NCBI RefSeq assembly: GCF_001708445.1
Contig: NZ_CP015637.1
Location: forward strand, 4,713,001 to 4,777,000
Length of the DNA: 64,000 nucleotides
Direction: 5' to 3'
From: Pseudomonas fluorescens
Lineage (GTDB): Bacteria; Pseudomonadota; Gammaproteobacteria; Pseudomonadales; Pseudomonadaceae
Shown: in pieces, positions 18,224 to 27,270 of the stretch
How positions within the stretch are numbered: position 1 is the stretch's first letter
Layout: the number at the start of each line of letters is the position of its first letter
Notes under the pieces: generated by a model
Seen by the model: the letters and a program-made list of their open reading frames with translations, nothing else
What the model was told of the DNA's origin: nothing
The model's database searches: none
Position numbers and translations under genes: made by a program

Positions 18224-18405
18224 GGAGAAAACCTCGCAGAAGCAGTGACAGATGAGGCGGGCCATTCTCCGCGCCACCCCCAGGTGCGGCCATGGCGATT
18301 GCTCCGAGTCTCATGCCTATTCCTCCGGGAGTGCCCCGGGTTTGGATCTATGTGTCCCCAGACCTGCGATGATGTTCCCATCCCTTTTTCGCGAAGTTTT
18401 TTGCC

Positions 18406-19299
18406 ATGTTGTTGACCCGCCATCTCGACGCCAATGCCACGCTGGTTTCCTTGATTGAGGGGCTGACGTCCTGCGACGGTTTTTCCCCGACCCACCTGCC
18501 TGGTGTGCAAGTGCTGCGCGCCAGTTGCGATGTGGCACGTGGCCCGCAGATCTATGAGCCGAGCCTGATGTTCGTGGCCCAAGGCAGCAAGGTCGCCTAC
18601 CTGGGCCCGCGCACCCTGGAGTACGGCGCCGGGCATTACCTGATCCAGGCGATGCCGGTGCCGTTCGAGTGCGAGACCTTCGCCCTGGCGCCCGGTGCGC
18701 CGTTGCTGGGTGTGACGGTGGGGATTGACCGGGTGGTGCTGGGGGAGTTGGTGATGGCCATGGGCATGCAGGCCGGTCCGCCGCCGACGGCGCAGACCTT
18801 GGAGTCGATGAGTTCGGTGGTGCTCGACGATGCGATGCGCGGCTGCGTCGAACGGCTGTTGCAGTGCCTGCATGATCCGCTGGAGAGCCGGATCATGGGG
18901 CCGGCGCGGGTGCGGGAATTATTGTTCACCGCACTGCGCGGGCCACAGGCCGATGTGCTGCGCGCGTTGGTGGAACAGCAGGGGCAATTTTCGCGAATCG
19001 CCACCTCGTTGAATCACCTGCATGCCCATTTCGCCGAGCCACTGAATATCGAGACGCTGGCGGGGTATGCGCACATGAGCGCGTCGACGTTTCATGAGCA
19101 TTTCAAACGTTGCACGCTGTTGTCGCCGGTGCAGTACCTCAAGCGCTTGCGCTTGCTCAAGGCCCAGCAATTATTGCTGGTGGAAGGCATGGGGGTGGCG
19201 CAGGCGGCGCATAGCGTGGGGTATCAAAGTACGTCGCAGTTCAGCCGCGAGTACAAACGCTACTTCGAGCGCAACCCCGGCGAAGAGCGGGCTGCATAG
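18406..19299 (+). CDS. AraC family regulator (YqhC-like)
   Basis: 297-aa regulator with the N-terminal AraC-type ligand domain (ASCDVARGPQIYEPSLMFVA and GAGHYLIQAMPVPFECE) and C-terminal helix-turn-helix pair (MSASTFHEHFKRCTLLSPVQ, AAHSVGYQSTSQFSREYKRY). The architecture matches YqhC of E. coli, which activates an aldehyde reductase in response to reactive aldehydes. Divergence from the dehydrogenase at 17171 with 182 bases between supports the same logic here (inference). Confidence 0.85.
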   Translation: MLLTRHLDANATLVSLIEGLTSCDGFSPTHLPGVQVLRASCDVARGPQIYEPSLMFVAQGSKVAYLGPRTLEYGAGHYLIQAMPVPFECETFALAPGAPLLGVTVGIDRVVLGELVMAMGMQAGPPPTAQTLESMSSVVLDDAMRGCVERLLQCLHDPLESRIMGPARVRELLFTALRGPQADVLRALVEQQGQFSRIATSLNHLHAHFAEPLNIETLAGYAHMSASTFHEHFKRCTLLSPVQYLKRLRLLKAQQLLLVEGMGVAQAAHSVGYQSTSQFSREYKRYFERNPGEERAA

Positions 19300-19323
19300 T
19301 CATGTCAGGCAACAGCACAATCC

Positions 19324-19356
19324 AACTGTGGGAAGGGGGCCACCCCTCCTACAGTT
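19324..19356. repeat. Single degenerate REP hairpin
   Basis: Inverted repeat AACTGTGGGAAGGGG and CCCCTCCTACAGTT around a short loop. It belongs to the GTGGGAGGGG type but carries mismatches. It lies between the convergent AraC and etfD genes. Confidence 0.6.
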
Positions 19357-19373
19357 GATCGAGTTTGATTCCA

Positions 19374-19398
19374 TAAAAAAGGCTCCCGTTTGGGAGCC
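19374..19398 (-). terminator. Rho-independent terminator of etfD
   Basis: On the minus strand GGCTCCC, four bases, GGGAGCC is followed by a run of six T. It begins 10 bases beyond the etfD stop codon. Confidence 0.85.
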
Positions 19399-19407
19399 TC
19401 GTTTGGC

Positions 19408-21072
19408 TTACATATTCGGGTAAGTCGGCCCGCCCGAGCCTTCCGGCGTGACCCAGGTGATGTTCTGCGAAGGATCCTTGATGTCACAGGTCTTGCAGTG
19501 CACGCAGTTCTGGGCGTTGATCTGGAAGCGCTTCTCGCCATCTTCCTTGGTCACGACTTCATACACGCCAGCCGGGCAGTAGCGTTGCGCCGGTTCATCG
19601 TAGAGCGGCAGGTTGGTGCCGAGCGGGATGCTGGGGTCTTTGAGCTTCAAGTGGCACGGCTGTTCTTCTTCGTGGTTGGTACCGGAGATGAACACCGAGC
19701 TCAGCTTGTCGAAGCTCAACTTGCCGTCGGGCTTGGGGTAGTCGATCTTCTGGCAGTCCTTGGCCAGCTTGAGGCACGCATAGTCGGGCTTGGTGTCGTG
19801 CAGGGTGAACGGCATCTTGCCACCCAGGATGTTCTGGTCGAACCAGTTGAAGCCGGCGCCGATGATCGGGCCGAACTTGTGCATCGCCGGGCCGAAGTTG
19901 CGGCTGGCGAACAGTTCTTCGTAGAGCCAGCTGGCCTTGAAGCTGTCGACGTAGTTGGTCAGTTCGTCGCCGCCTTCGGATTCGGCAAACAGGCGTTCGG
20001 CCACGGCGTCGGCAGCGAGCATGCCGGACTTCATCGCGGTGTGGCTGCCCTTGATCTTGGCCACGTTCATGGTACCCAGGTCGCAACCGATGAGAGCGCC
20101 GCCCTTGAACACCATTTTTGGCAACGAGTTGATGCCGCCTTTGGCCAGGGCGCGGGCGCCGTAGCTGATGCGCTTGCCGCCTTCGAGGTACTGGGCCAGC
20201 ACCGGGTGGTGCTTGAGGCGCTGGAACTCATCGAACGGCGACAGGAAGGTGTTGCTGTAGGACAGATCGACGATCAGGCCCACAACGACCTGGTTGTTTT
20301 CCAGGTGATAGAGGAACGAGCCACCGGTGTTCTCGTTGCTCATGATGTCCAGCGGCCAACCGGCGGTGTGCACCACCAGGCCAGGCTGATGTTTGGCCGG
20401 GTCGATTTCCCAGATTTCCTTGAGGCCGATGCCGTAGTGCTGGGCGTCGGCGTCGCTGTCCAGCTTGAAGCGCTGGATCAGTTGCTTGCCGATATGGCCG
20501 CGGCAGCCTTCGGCGAACAGTGTGTATTTGCCGCGCAGTTCCATGCCTGGGGTGTAGACGCCTTCTTTGGGATGGCCTTCGCGGTCGACGCCGAGGTCGC
20601 CGGTGATGATGCCGCGCACCACACCGTTTTCGTCGAACAGCGCTTCCTGGGCGGCGAAGCCTGGGTAGACTTCCACGCCAAGGTTCTCGGCCTGCTGGGC
20701 CAGCCAACGGCACAGGTTGCCCAGGGAGATAATATAGTTGCCTTCGTTGTGCATGGTCTTGGGCACAAAGAAGTCAGGCACCTTGGTCGAGGTGTCGGCG
20801 CTGCGCAGTACATAGATGTCATCGCGCACCACCGGGGTGTTGAGCGGGGCGCCGAGTGCTTTCCAGTCCGGGAACAGTTCGTTCAGGGCGCGGGGTTCGA
20901 ACACGGCGCCGGAGAGGATATGAGCGCCGACTTCGGAGCCTTTTTCGACCACGCAGACGCTGATTTCCTTACCGGCTTCGGCGGCCTTCTGCTTCAGTCG
21001 GCAGGCGGCGGACAGGCCCGCCGGGCCAGCGCCGACGATGACCACGTCGAATTCCATGTATTCGCGTTCCAC
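19408..21072 (-). CDS. etfD: Electron transfer flavoprotein-ubiquinone oxidoreductase
   Basis: 554-aa inner-membrane-associated FAD and [4Fe-4S] enzyme that passes electrons from ETF to ubiquinone. The N-terminal FAD motif is DVVIVGAGPAGLSAACRL. The C-terminal ferredoxin-like cluster is visible as CPAGVYEV, then NCVHCKTCDIKDPSQNITWV. Divergent from etfB-etfA, its electron donor. The 533-base intergenic region holds a PsrA-type site. Has its own terminator downstream. Confidence 0.96.
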   Translation of the reverse strand: MEREYMEFDVVIVGAGPAGLSAACRLKQKAAEAGKEISVCVVEKGSEVGAHILSGAVFEPRALNELFPDWKALGAPLNTPVVRDDIYVLRSADTSTKVPDFFVPKTMHNEGNYIISLGNLCRWLAQQAENLGVEVYPGFAAQEALFDENGVVRGIITGDLGVDREGHPKEGVYTPGMELRGKYTLFAEGCRGHIGKQLIQRFKLDSDADAQHYGIGLKEIWEIDPAKHQPGLVVHTAGWPLDIMSNENTGGSFLYHLENNQVVVGLIVDLSYSNTFLSPFDEFQRLKHHPVLAQYLEGGKRISYGARALAKGGINSLPKMVFKGGALIGCDLGTMNVAKIKGSHTAMKSGMLAADAVAERLFAESEGGDELTNYVDSFKASWLYEELFASRNFGPAMHKFGPIIGAGFNWFDQNILGGKMPFTLHDTKPDYACLKLAKDCQKIDYPKPDGKLSFDKLSSVFISGTNHEEEQPCHLKLKDPSIPLGTNLPLYDEPAQRYCPAGVYEVVTKEDGEKRFQINAQNCVHCKTCDIKDPSQNITWVTPEGSGGPTYPNM

Positions 21073-21605
21073 AGGCTATCTCCTACTCAAGGCTCAACAG
21101 GCTTTTTTTCTAATGGGTGGAGGTTAGGTGTCATAACCGTCATCGCTGCTTTAAACAGCAGGGTATGACCCACCTTTCTCTCTAGGTGGCGCATTATATC
21201 TACACCACTCCCAGCGTCCAATACAAACGTTTGTTTGAATTGCTTGGAGGCTAGGTAAATCAAAGCAACGCGGCTTATGACTGACCATTTTGCCGTATTG
21301 ACCAGAATAGGTGTTCCGGTCAATATACGGTCGGTTTTGCGCTTAGCGTAGGCAGACTGTAGGTTTCAAGAGCACGTCCAAAAGCAGGGCGAAGGCAAAA
21401 CGGGTGACGCGCGTGCAAAAGATGGCGCGCAGTTTACACGCCGCGAGAAAGAATGACCTCCCAGTCACCACTGACGAACGGTCATCACTGGCCTGTCGCG
21501 GTGTCATTCGCCGACGTTTTTGGAGGTGCCCTTGTGTGCCGATGAGCATCAACCGCCAGGTTCGCCTAGGCGACTTTCTTTTCACCGGAGAGTAACGAGG
21601 AATCC
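21073..21605. promoter_or_regulatory. Divergent regulatory region between etfD and etfB
   Basis: 533 bases without a convincing gene. It holds the CAAAC-N4-GTTTG site at 21224-21237 and AT-rich stretches around 21190-21330, suited to two back-to-back promoters. A short reading frame at 21343-21585 has no recognisable product or ribosome site. Confidence 0.5.
21224..21237. promoter_or_regulatory. Candidate PsrA-type operator
   Basis: CAAACGTTTGTTTG fits the published PsrA consensus (G/C)AAAC-N2-4-GTTT(G/C) with a four-base spacer. It also contains the palindrome CAAACGTTTG. PsrA is a fatty-acid-responsive TetR regulator, and placement between the two etf transcription units fits control by acyl-CoA supply. 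No psrA gene is in the window. Confidence 0.55.
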
Positions 21606-22355
21606 ATGAAGGTTCTTGTAGCTGTCAAACGCGTTGTCGATTACAACGTGAAAGTTCGCGTCAAGGCGGACAATTCCGGCGTCGACCTCGCTAACGTCAA
21701 GATGTCGATGAACCCTTTCTGCGAAATCGCTGTGGAAGAAGCTGTACGCCTGAAAGAGAAAGGCGTTGCGACTGAAATCGTCGTGGTTTCCATCGGCCCG
21801 ACCACTGCTCAAGAGCAGCTGCGTACCGCCCTGGCACTGGGTGCCGACCGCGCCATCCTGGTTGAGTCCGCTGAAGAGCTGACCTCCCTGGCCGTGGCCA
21901 AGTTGCTCAAGGCCGTTGTCGATAAGGAACAGCCTCAACTGGTGATCCTTGGCAAACAGGCCATCGACAGCGACAACAACCAGACTGGCCAGATGCTGGC
22001 TGCGCTGACCGGTTACGGCCAGGGCACCTTCGCCTCCAAAGTCGAAGTGAGCGGCGACAGCGTGGCTGTCACCCGCGAAATCGACGGCGGCGCGCAGACA
22101 GTTTCGTTGAAACTGCCGGCCATCGTCACCACCGACCTGCGTTTGAACGAGCCGCGCTACGCGTCCCTGCCGAACATCATGAAAGCCAAGAAGAAGCCTC
22201 TCGAAGTGCTGACTCCGGATGCTTTGGGCGTTTCCACTGCCTCCACCAACAAGACCGTCAAAGTCGAAGCGCCGGCTGCACGCAGCGCGGGTATCAAGGT
22301 CAAGTCGGTGGCTGAACTGGTCGAGAAACTGAAAAACGAAGCGAAGGTAATCTAA
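21606..22355 (+). CDS. etfB: Electron transfer flavoprotein subunit beta
   Basis: 249-aa ETF beta subunit that, with EtfA, accepts electrons from acyl-CoA and other dehydrogenases. It begins [19 protein letters not shown], with the AMP-site signature region [19 protein letters not shown] and the recognition loop [29 protein letters not shown] lies before the ATG. The gap to etfA is 2 bases, so the pair is an operon. Confidence 0.96.
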   Translation: MKVLVAVKRVVDYNVKVRVKADNSGVDLANVKMSMNPFCEIAVEEAVRLKEKGVATEIVVVSIGPTTAQEQLRTALALGADRAILVESAEELTSLAVAKLLKAVVDKEQPQLVILGKQAIDSDNNQTGQMLAALTGYGQGTFASKVEVSGDSVAVTREIDGGAQTVSLKLPAIVTTDLRLNEPRYASLPNIMKAKKKPLEVLTPDALGVSTASTNKTVKVEAPAARSAGIKVKSVAELVEKLKNEAKVI

Positions 22356-22357
22356 CA

Positions 22358-23287
22358 ATGACTATCTTGGTAATCGCTGAACACGACAACAAGGTGCTGG
22401 CTCCGGCCACCCTGAACACCGTGGCTGCTGCCGCAAAAATCGGTGGCGACATTCACGTGCTGGTTGCAGGCCTTGGCGCTGGCGCCGTGGCTGAAGCCGC
22501 TGCGAAAATCGCTGGCGTGAGCAAAGTCTTGCTGGCTGACAACGCCGCCTACGCGCACCAGTTGCCTGAAAACGTTGCCCCTCTGGTCGCAGAGCTGGGT
22601 GCCGGCTACAGCCACATCCTGGCCGCCGCCACCTCCAACGGCAAAAACATCCTGCCGCGCGTTGCTGCGCAGTTGGACGTTGACCAGATCTCCGAGATCA
22701 TCTCGGTTGAAAGCGCCGACACCTTCAAGCGCCCGATCTACGCCGGTAACGCCATCGCAACCGTACAGTCCAACGCTTCGGTCAAGGTCATCACCGTGCG
22801 CGCCACCGGCTTCGACCCAGTGGCTGCCGAAGGTGGTTCGGCTGCCGTTGAAGCCGTCGCCGCTGCCCACGACGCTGGCACTTCCAGCTTTGTTGGCGAA
22901 GAGCTGGCCAAGTCGGATCGCCCTGAGCTGACCGCTGCCAAGATCGTCGTATCGGGCGGGCGTGGCATGCAGAACGGTGACAACTTCAAGCACCTGTACG
23001 CCCTGGCCGACAAGCTGGGCGCGGCGGTCGGCGCTTCCCGTGCAGCCGTCGACGCAGGTTTCGTACCCAACGACATGCAGGTCGGCCAGACCGGCAAGAT
23101 CGTTGCGCCACAGCTGTACATCGCCGTCGGTATCTCCGGCGCGATCCAGCACTTGGCCGGTATGAAAGACTCCAAAGTGATCGTTGCGATCAACAAGGAC
23201 GAAGAAGCACCGATCTTCCAAGTGGCCGATTACGGCCTGGTGGCGGACTTGTTCGAAGCCGTACCTGAGTTGGAGAAGCTGGTCTAA
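22358..23287 (+). CDS. etfA: Electron transfer flavoprotein subunit alpha
   Basis: 309-aa FAD-binding ETF alpha subunit. Its C-terminal FAD domain reads [58 protein letters not shown] and [19 protein letters not shown], all family hallmarks. Translationally close to etfB and followed by a strong terminator. The encoded ETF would feed the etfD product across the divergent region. Confidence 0.96.
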   Translation: MTILVIAEHDNKVLAPATLNTVAAAAKIGGDIHVLVAGLGAGAVAEAAAKIAGVSKVLLADNAAYAHQLPENVAPLVAELGAGYSHILAAATSNGKNILPRVAAQLDVDQISEIISVESADTFKRPIYAGNAIATVQSNASVKVITVRATGFDPVAAEGGSAAVEAVAAAHDAGTSSFVGEELAKSDRPELTAAKIVVSGGRGMQNGDNFKHLYALADKLGAAVGASRAAVDAGFVPNDMQVGQTGKIVAPQLYIAVGISGAIQHLAGMKDSKVIVAINKDEEAPIFQVADYGLVADLFEAVPELEKLV

Positions 23288-23310
23288 TCCAGCCGCTTCA
23301 CTTATAAAGA

Positions 23311-23339
23311 GCCCGGTCTTTGGACCGGGCTTTTTTTTT
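23311..23339 (+). terminator. Rho-independent terminator of etfBA
   Basis: GCCCGGTC, TTTG, GACCGGGC, then nine T. It lies 24 bases after the etfA stop codon. Confidence 0.92.
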
Positions 23340-23355
23340 GAATACCCCAAAATAC

Positions 23356-23453
23356 TGTAGGAGCGAGCTTGCTCGCGAAAAACTCACAGGCACCGCGTTC
23401 ATCCAGAATGTGCGCCATCGTTAACGTTTTTCGCGAGCAAGCTCGCTCCTACA
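23356..23453. repeat. REPIN (GTAGGAGCGAGCTTGCTCGCGAA type)
   Basis: Full element with two inverted REP hairpins and a ~45-base centre, closely similar to 10287-10385. The right hairpin ends 24 bases before the start codon of the next gene, so it occupies most of that gene's upstream region. Confidence 0.85.
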
Positions 23454-23476
23454 ATAATCCTACGGAGAACCTCGCC

Positions 23477-24292
23477 ATGGAACTGCGCCCCTGGGCCGTA
23501 CTGCTGGGCTTCACGCTGCTGCCAGGCCTGGCGCTTGCCGCCGGTAAATGCGAGCGCCTGGTGATCACCGGCAGCCCGGATGCGCCGCCTTTGCTCTGGC
23601 GCGATCCCCAGGACCCCACGCACCTGATCGGTGCCACCGCCGATGTGCTGCAACAGGTGGCCAAGGACCTCGGGCTGAAAATCGACCTGCTCTACGGCGG
23701 CAAGCGCTCCATGGCCCTGGATGAAGTGCGCAGCGGGCGCATGGACCTCCTCGCCGATGCCCCGTTGAACCTGGGTGAGCTGGACAACCTCGATTACATC
23801 CACCCGGCGCTGGTGCAGACCGATTACCTGGTCTGGACCCGCAAAGACTCAAAGCTGGCCTATACCACCGCGGCCGACCTGCACGGTCACCAGGGTGCAG
23901 TGTCGGAACGGGCACGATTGAGCCGCGACTTTGAAACCTTCGCCAGCCAGCAACTGAGCCTGCAACGCATGCCCACGTTGACCCCGGCGTTCCAGAAACT
24001 GCTGTTAGGGGAGGTGGACTATGTGTTGGCCGGACGCTACTCGGGCATGGCCATGGCCCAGACCTTGGGCATGAGCAATGACCTGGTCGCTCGCGACGTT
24101 CCCGTCGACCAGCCCGGTCTGTACCTGGCGATTTCCCACAACTCGGCCTGCAATGATCCGTGGCTGCGCGGACAGCTGGCTAAAAAGATGACAGAATTGT
24201 CCGGGTCTGGTGTGACGCAAGCTGCGCTACAGCGCAACCTCGAGCGCTGGAAAGCGCAATTGCAACAACCCGTCGGCACCCCAACACAGTAG
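23477..24292 (+). CDS. Periplasmic solute-binding protein (SBP_bac_3 type)
   Basis: 271-aa protein with a signal peptide (LLGFTLLPGLALAAGKCE) and the extracellular solute-binding fold of family 3: GATADVLQQVAKDLGLKIDL, LDEVRSGRMDLLADAPLN, LVWTRKDSKLAYTTAADL, LLLGEVDYVLAGRY. No permease or ATPase genes adjoin it, so it may be an orphan binding protein or a sensor. It is followed after 9 bases by a lipoprotein gene, which suggests an operon with the DUF4398 and OmpA-like proteins. Confidence 0.8.
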   Translation: MELRPWAVLLGFTLLPGLALAAGKCERLVITGSPDAPPLLWRDPQDPTHLIGATADVLQQVAKDLGLKIDLLYGGKRSMALDEVRSGRMDLLADAPLNLGELDNLDYIHPALVQTDYLVWTRKDSKLAYTTAADLHGHQGAVSERARLSRDFETFASQQLSLQRMPTLTPAFQKLLLGEVDYVLAGRYSGMAMAQTLGMSNDLVARDVPVDQPGLYLAISHNSACNDPWLRGQLAKKMTELSGSGVTQAALQRNLERWKAQLQQPVGTPTQ

Positions 24293-24301
24293 GGATTTCC
24301 A

Positions 24302-24664
24302 GTGATTTTTCGACCTCTTTTAGCGGCCCTCGCCGTCGTTGCTCTGGCGGGATGTGCAGCCGATCCTGCGCCGAATGAACAAATACGCCTCACCCAGCAA
24401 GCGTTGGAACAAGCCAACGCCGTGGGTGCCAACACCGATGAATCGCCCGAACTGAAACTGGCCGAAGACAAATTCGCCCAGGCCAAGGCCGATATGGCCG
24501 ACCAATCCTACAAGGACGCGCGCATGCAGGCCGAACAGGCCGAGCTGGATGCGCGCCTCGCCGAAGCACACGTGCTGACCCGCAAGAGCCAGGAACAACT
24601 CAACGTGCTCAATACCCGCATCACCCGCTTGCGCAAGCAATTGCAGTTGGGAGAAGCCCAATGA
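24302..24664 (+). CDS. DUF4398 domain lipoprotein
   Basis: 120-aa lipoprotein starting at GTG. The lipobox ALAGC puts the lipidated Cys at 18. The rest is almost entirely alpha-helical and charged (ELKLAEDKFAQAKADMADQS, AEQAELDARLAEAHVLTR), a coiled coil typical of DUF4398. Its end overlaps the next gene (ATGA at 24661-24664), so it is coupled to the OmpA-like lipoprotein. A role in the cell envelope is inferred. Confidence 0.85.
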   Translation: MIFRPLLAALAVVALAGCAADPAPNEQIRLTQQALEQANAVGANTDESPELKLAEDKFAQAKADMADQSYKDARMQAEQAELDARLAEAHVLTRKSQEQLNVLNTRITRLRKQLQLGEAQ

Positions 24665-25476
24665 GCCCGATGATCCGTGGTTTGAGCTGTGTATTGCTGC
24701 TGGGCAGCGCGGCGCTGGGCGGCTGTGCCAGCCACCCGAATGGCGAACTGGCCCTGCAACAGGCGGGCAGCGATTTCCAGAAGGTCAAGGAAGACGCGAA
24801 TGTGCTGCGCTTTGCGCCCAAAGACGTGATCCGCGCCGGTGAATCCCTCGCCCGTGCCGATCGCCTGTCCAGCTATTGGGGCAGCGGTGCCGACGTGGTG
24901 CATTACGCTTATCTTAGCCAACGCTATAGCGCGATCGCCCGCGAACACACCGAGCAGGCGCTCAACCAGGAGCGCGGCGCCAAGCTTGAACTGGAACGCC
25001 AGCGCTTGCAGCTGGCCCTGCGTGAAAGCAAGTTGATCAGCGTGCAGCAACAGGGCAAATGGCTCGAAGAACAGATCGCCAGCCTGGCCACCACCCAGAC
25101 CGATCGGGGCCTGGTGATGACCCTGGGGGATGTGTTGTTCGACACCGGTGAAGCAGAGCTGAAAAACTCGGCCAACCGCACGGTGTTGAAGATCGTGCAG
25201 TTCCTGCAACTGAACCCCAAGCGCGTGGTGCGCATCGAGGGTTACACCGACAGCACGGGCGGCGAGCAGGAAAACCTCAAACTGTCCCGCGACCGCGCGC
25301 AATCGGTGGCGGACGTGCTGGTCGACCTGGGCATCGACGAAAAACGCATCCAGGTCGAAGGCTACGGCGATCAGTACCCGGTGGAAGCCAACGCTTCCGA
25401 GCGAGGCCGCGCGCAGAACCGTCGGGTGGAAATCGTGTTCTCCGACGCCAAAGGCCAGTTGGGCGCCGCTCGCTGA
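24661..25476 (+). CDS. OmpA family lipoprotein
   Basis: 271-aa lipoprotein with lipobox ALGGC (Cys22). An N-terminal part shares the helical style of the upstream protein (LALQQAGSDFQKVKEDANVL). The C-terminal OmpA peptidoglycan-binding domain (about 150-265) reads GDVLFDTGEAELKNSANR, VRIEGYTDSTGGEQENLKLS, VEGYGDQYPVEANAS and GRAQNRRVEIVF. It probably tethers the outer membrane to peptidoglycan together with the DUF4398 protein. Confidence 0.88.
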   Translation: MSPMIRGLSCVLLLGSAALGGCASHPNGELALQQAGSDFQKVKEDANVLRFAPKDVIRAGESLARADRLSSYWGSGADVVHYAYLSQRYSAIAREHTEQALNQERGAKLELERQRLQLALRESKLISVQQQGKWLEEQIASLATTQTDRGLVMTLGDVLFDTGEAELKNSANRTVLKIVQFLQLNPKRVVRIEGYTDSTGGEQENLKLSRDRAQSVADVLVDLGIDEKRIQVEGYGDQYPVEANASERGRAQNRRVEIVFSDAKGQLGAAR

Positions 25477-25496
25477 AGCGTTGCGCCGTTCAAAAA

Positions 25497-25585
25497 TGTG
25501 GGAGGGGGCTTGCCCCGATGACGGCGTGTCAGTCAGCGAAACTGTTGACTGAACCCCCGTCATCGGGAGTAAGCCCCCTCCCATA
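25497..25585. repeat. REPIN (GTGGGAGGGGGCTTGCCCC type)
   Basis: Left arm TGTGGGAGGGGGCTTGCCCC and right arm AAGCCCCCTCCCATA, inverted, with a 45-base centre that itself forms a GTCAGTCAGC / GTTGACTGA stem. It lies after the OmpA gene. Confidence 0.85.
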
Positions 25586-25649
25586 TTTGTTTGGGGTACA
25601 CCCTCACAGTTTTTGCTGTCACTGCGGTCCGCGCTCGACTATTGTGGCA

Positions 25650-25682
25650 ACTGTCCCCGTACACTTCTAAACTGTGCCGGTA
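25650..25682. promoter_or_regulatory. Direct repeats, candidate MocR operator
   Basis: ACTGTCCCCGTA (25650-25661) and ACTGTGCCGGTA (25671-25682) are direct repeats with two mismatches, 21 bases apart, i.e. on the same helical face. They lie 46 bases before the MocR gene. MocR/GabR dimers are known to bind direct repeats near their own gene. Confidence 0.5.
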
Positions 25683-25727
25683 TGTTTCACACAAAAATAA
25701 AATACCCGTGAAATCGAGTGCTGCGTC

Positions 25728-27167
25728 ATGACCAATCTGTTGCTTTACCAACGTATCGCCCAGCAACTGGCTGAGGATATCCGGCGCGGTGTCTATCAGC
25801 CGGGCGAGCGCGTGCCTTCGGTGCGCAAGATGAGCTCCCAGTTGAATGTCAGCCACGCCACGGTGTTGCAGGCCTACGCCAACCTGGAAGACCAGGGGTT
25901 GATCCGCGCGCGCCCGCAGTCCGGGTATTACGTGCACCAGACGCCCGCGCTCACGGCGCCGACGCCGGATATCGCGCGGGTCGAGCGCCCGGGGCTGGTC
26001 ACCCGTAGCAGCATCATCCAGCAGGTGTTGGTGGAGTCACGTCGCGAAGGCGTCTTCCCGCTGGGCGCCGCCGTGCCGAGTGTCGATTACCTGCCAGTGC
26101 GCGCGCTGCACCAGCAGTTGGCCAAGGTCACGCGCTTCCAGAGCCCTCGCGCGTTCAGCTATATGTTCAGCCCTGGTTTCGAACCGTTGCGTCGCCAGGT
26201 GGCGATCCGCATGCGCGATGCCGGCGTGGTGGTCGACCCGTCCGAAGTGGTGATCACCCACGGTTGCGTCGACGCGTTGCAGATGTCGTTGCGCGTGTTG
26301 ACCCGTCCAGGCGACCTGATCGCCGCCGAATCGCCGACCTATTACGGCTTGTTGCAACTGGCCGACCTGCTCGGCCTCAAGGTTATCGAGATCCCCAGCG
26401 ACCCGGCCACTGGCATGAGCCTGGAAGCCCTGCAACTGGCAGCCAACCAATGGTCGATCAAGGCCCTGGTGCTGACCACGCGCCTGAGCAACCCCCTGGG
26501 CGGCACCATGCCTGAGGAACGACAGAAACAGTTGCTGCGCCTGGCCTCGGATTTCGATATCCAGATCGTCGAGGACGATATCTACGGCGAGCTGATGTTC
26601 GAATTGGGGCGCACCAAGGCCCTGAAAGCCTATGACCGTCTGGATCGGGTGATCTACTGCTCGAGTTTTTCCAAGACCTTGTCCCCCGGTGTGCGCATCG
26701 GTTGGATGATCGCCGGCAAATACCAGCAGGAAATCCAGCGCCTGCAGATGTTCAGCACCCATTCGGCATGCAGTGTCACCCAGATGGGCGTCGCCGCGTA
26801 CCTGGAGAACGGTGGCTACGACCGGCACCTTCGCTACATCCGTCAGGAATACCGCAAGAACCTCAGCGCTTTCCAGCTGGCGGTCCAGCAGTATTTCCCC
26901 GAAGGCACGCAGATGACCCGGCCTAACGGCGGTTTTATCCTGTGGGTCAGTTTGCCCGGGCGGGTCAATACCCAGGAACTGCATGTACGTGCCCTGCAAC
27001 AGGGCATCAGCATCGCCCCGGGGCTGATCTTCAGTAACACCGAACAGTTCAACCACTGTATTCGCTTGAACTGCGGCACGCCGTGGAACCGTGAGGCAGA
27101 GCGCGCACTGATGACCCTGGGGATGTTGGCCAGCCAGTTGTGCCAGGAAACCGCAGCCGGTTTTTAG
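25728..27167 (+). CDS. MocR-type regulator (GntR DNA-binding domain fused to class I aminotransferase fold)
   Basis: 479-aa fusion. Residues 1-75 are a GntR winged helix (AEDIRRGVYQPGERVPSVRK, LNVSHATVLQAYANLEDQ, GLIRARPQSGYYV). The rest is a PLP-dependent aminotransferase fold, with the lysine in YCSSFSKTLSPGVRIGWMI and the VEDDIYGEL aspartate. MocR regulators use PLP or its adducts as effector. The target is unknown. Direct repeats just upstream suggest autoregulation. Confidence 0.9.
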   Translation: MTNLLLYQRIAQQLAEDIRRGVYQPGERVPSVRKMSSQLNVSHATVLQAYANLEDQGLIRARPQSGYYVHQTPALTAPTPDIARVERPGLVTRSSIIQQVLVESRREGVFPLGAAVPSVDYLPVRALHQQLAKVTRFQSPRAFSYMFSPGFEPLRRQVAIRMRDAGVVVDPSEVVITHGCVDALQMSLRVLTRPGDLIAAESPTYYGLLQLADLLGLKVIEIPSDPATGMSLEALQLAANQWSIKALVLTTRLSNPLGGTMPEERQKQLLRLASDFDIQIVEDDIYGELMFELGRTKALKAYDRLDRVIYCSSFSKTLSPGVRIGWMIAGKYQQEIQRLQMFSTHSACSVTQMGVAAYLENGGYDRHLRYIRQEYRKNLSAFQLAVQQYFPEGTQMTRPNGGFILWVSLPGRVNTQELHVRALQQGISIAPGLIFSNTEQFNHCIRLNCGTPWNREAERALMTLGMLASQLCQETAAGF

Positions 27168-27270
27168 GCGCCCAAATGGGGCGGTACCGATCGCCGGCTG
27201 ATCACCGCGCTTGTCATGCCGCGCACAACAAGCGAGCATATGGCCCTCTGCCGTTAATGCTGTTGGCGAT

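Noticed and set aside
21343..21585. Minus-strand 80-codon frame between etfD and etfB
   Set aside because: Arg-rich with no motif or ribosome site, and it lies in the divergent promoter region.
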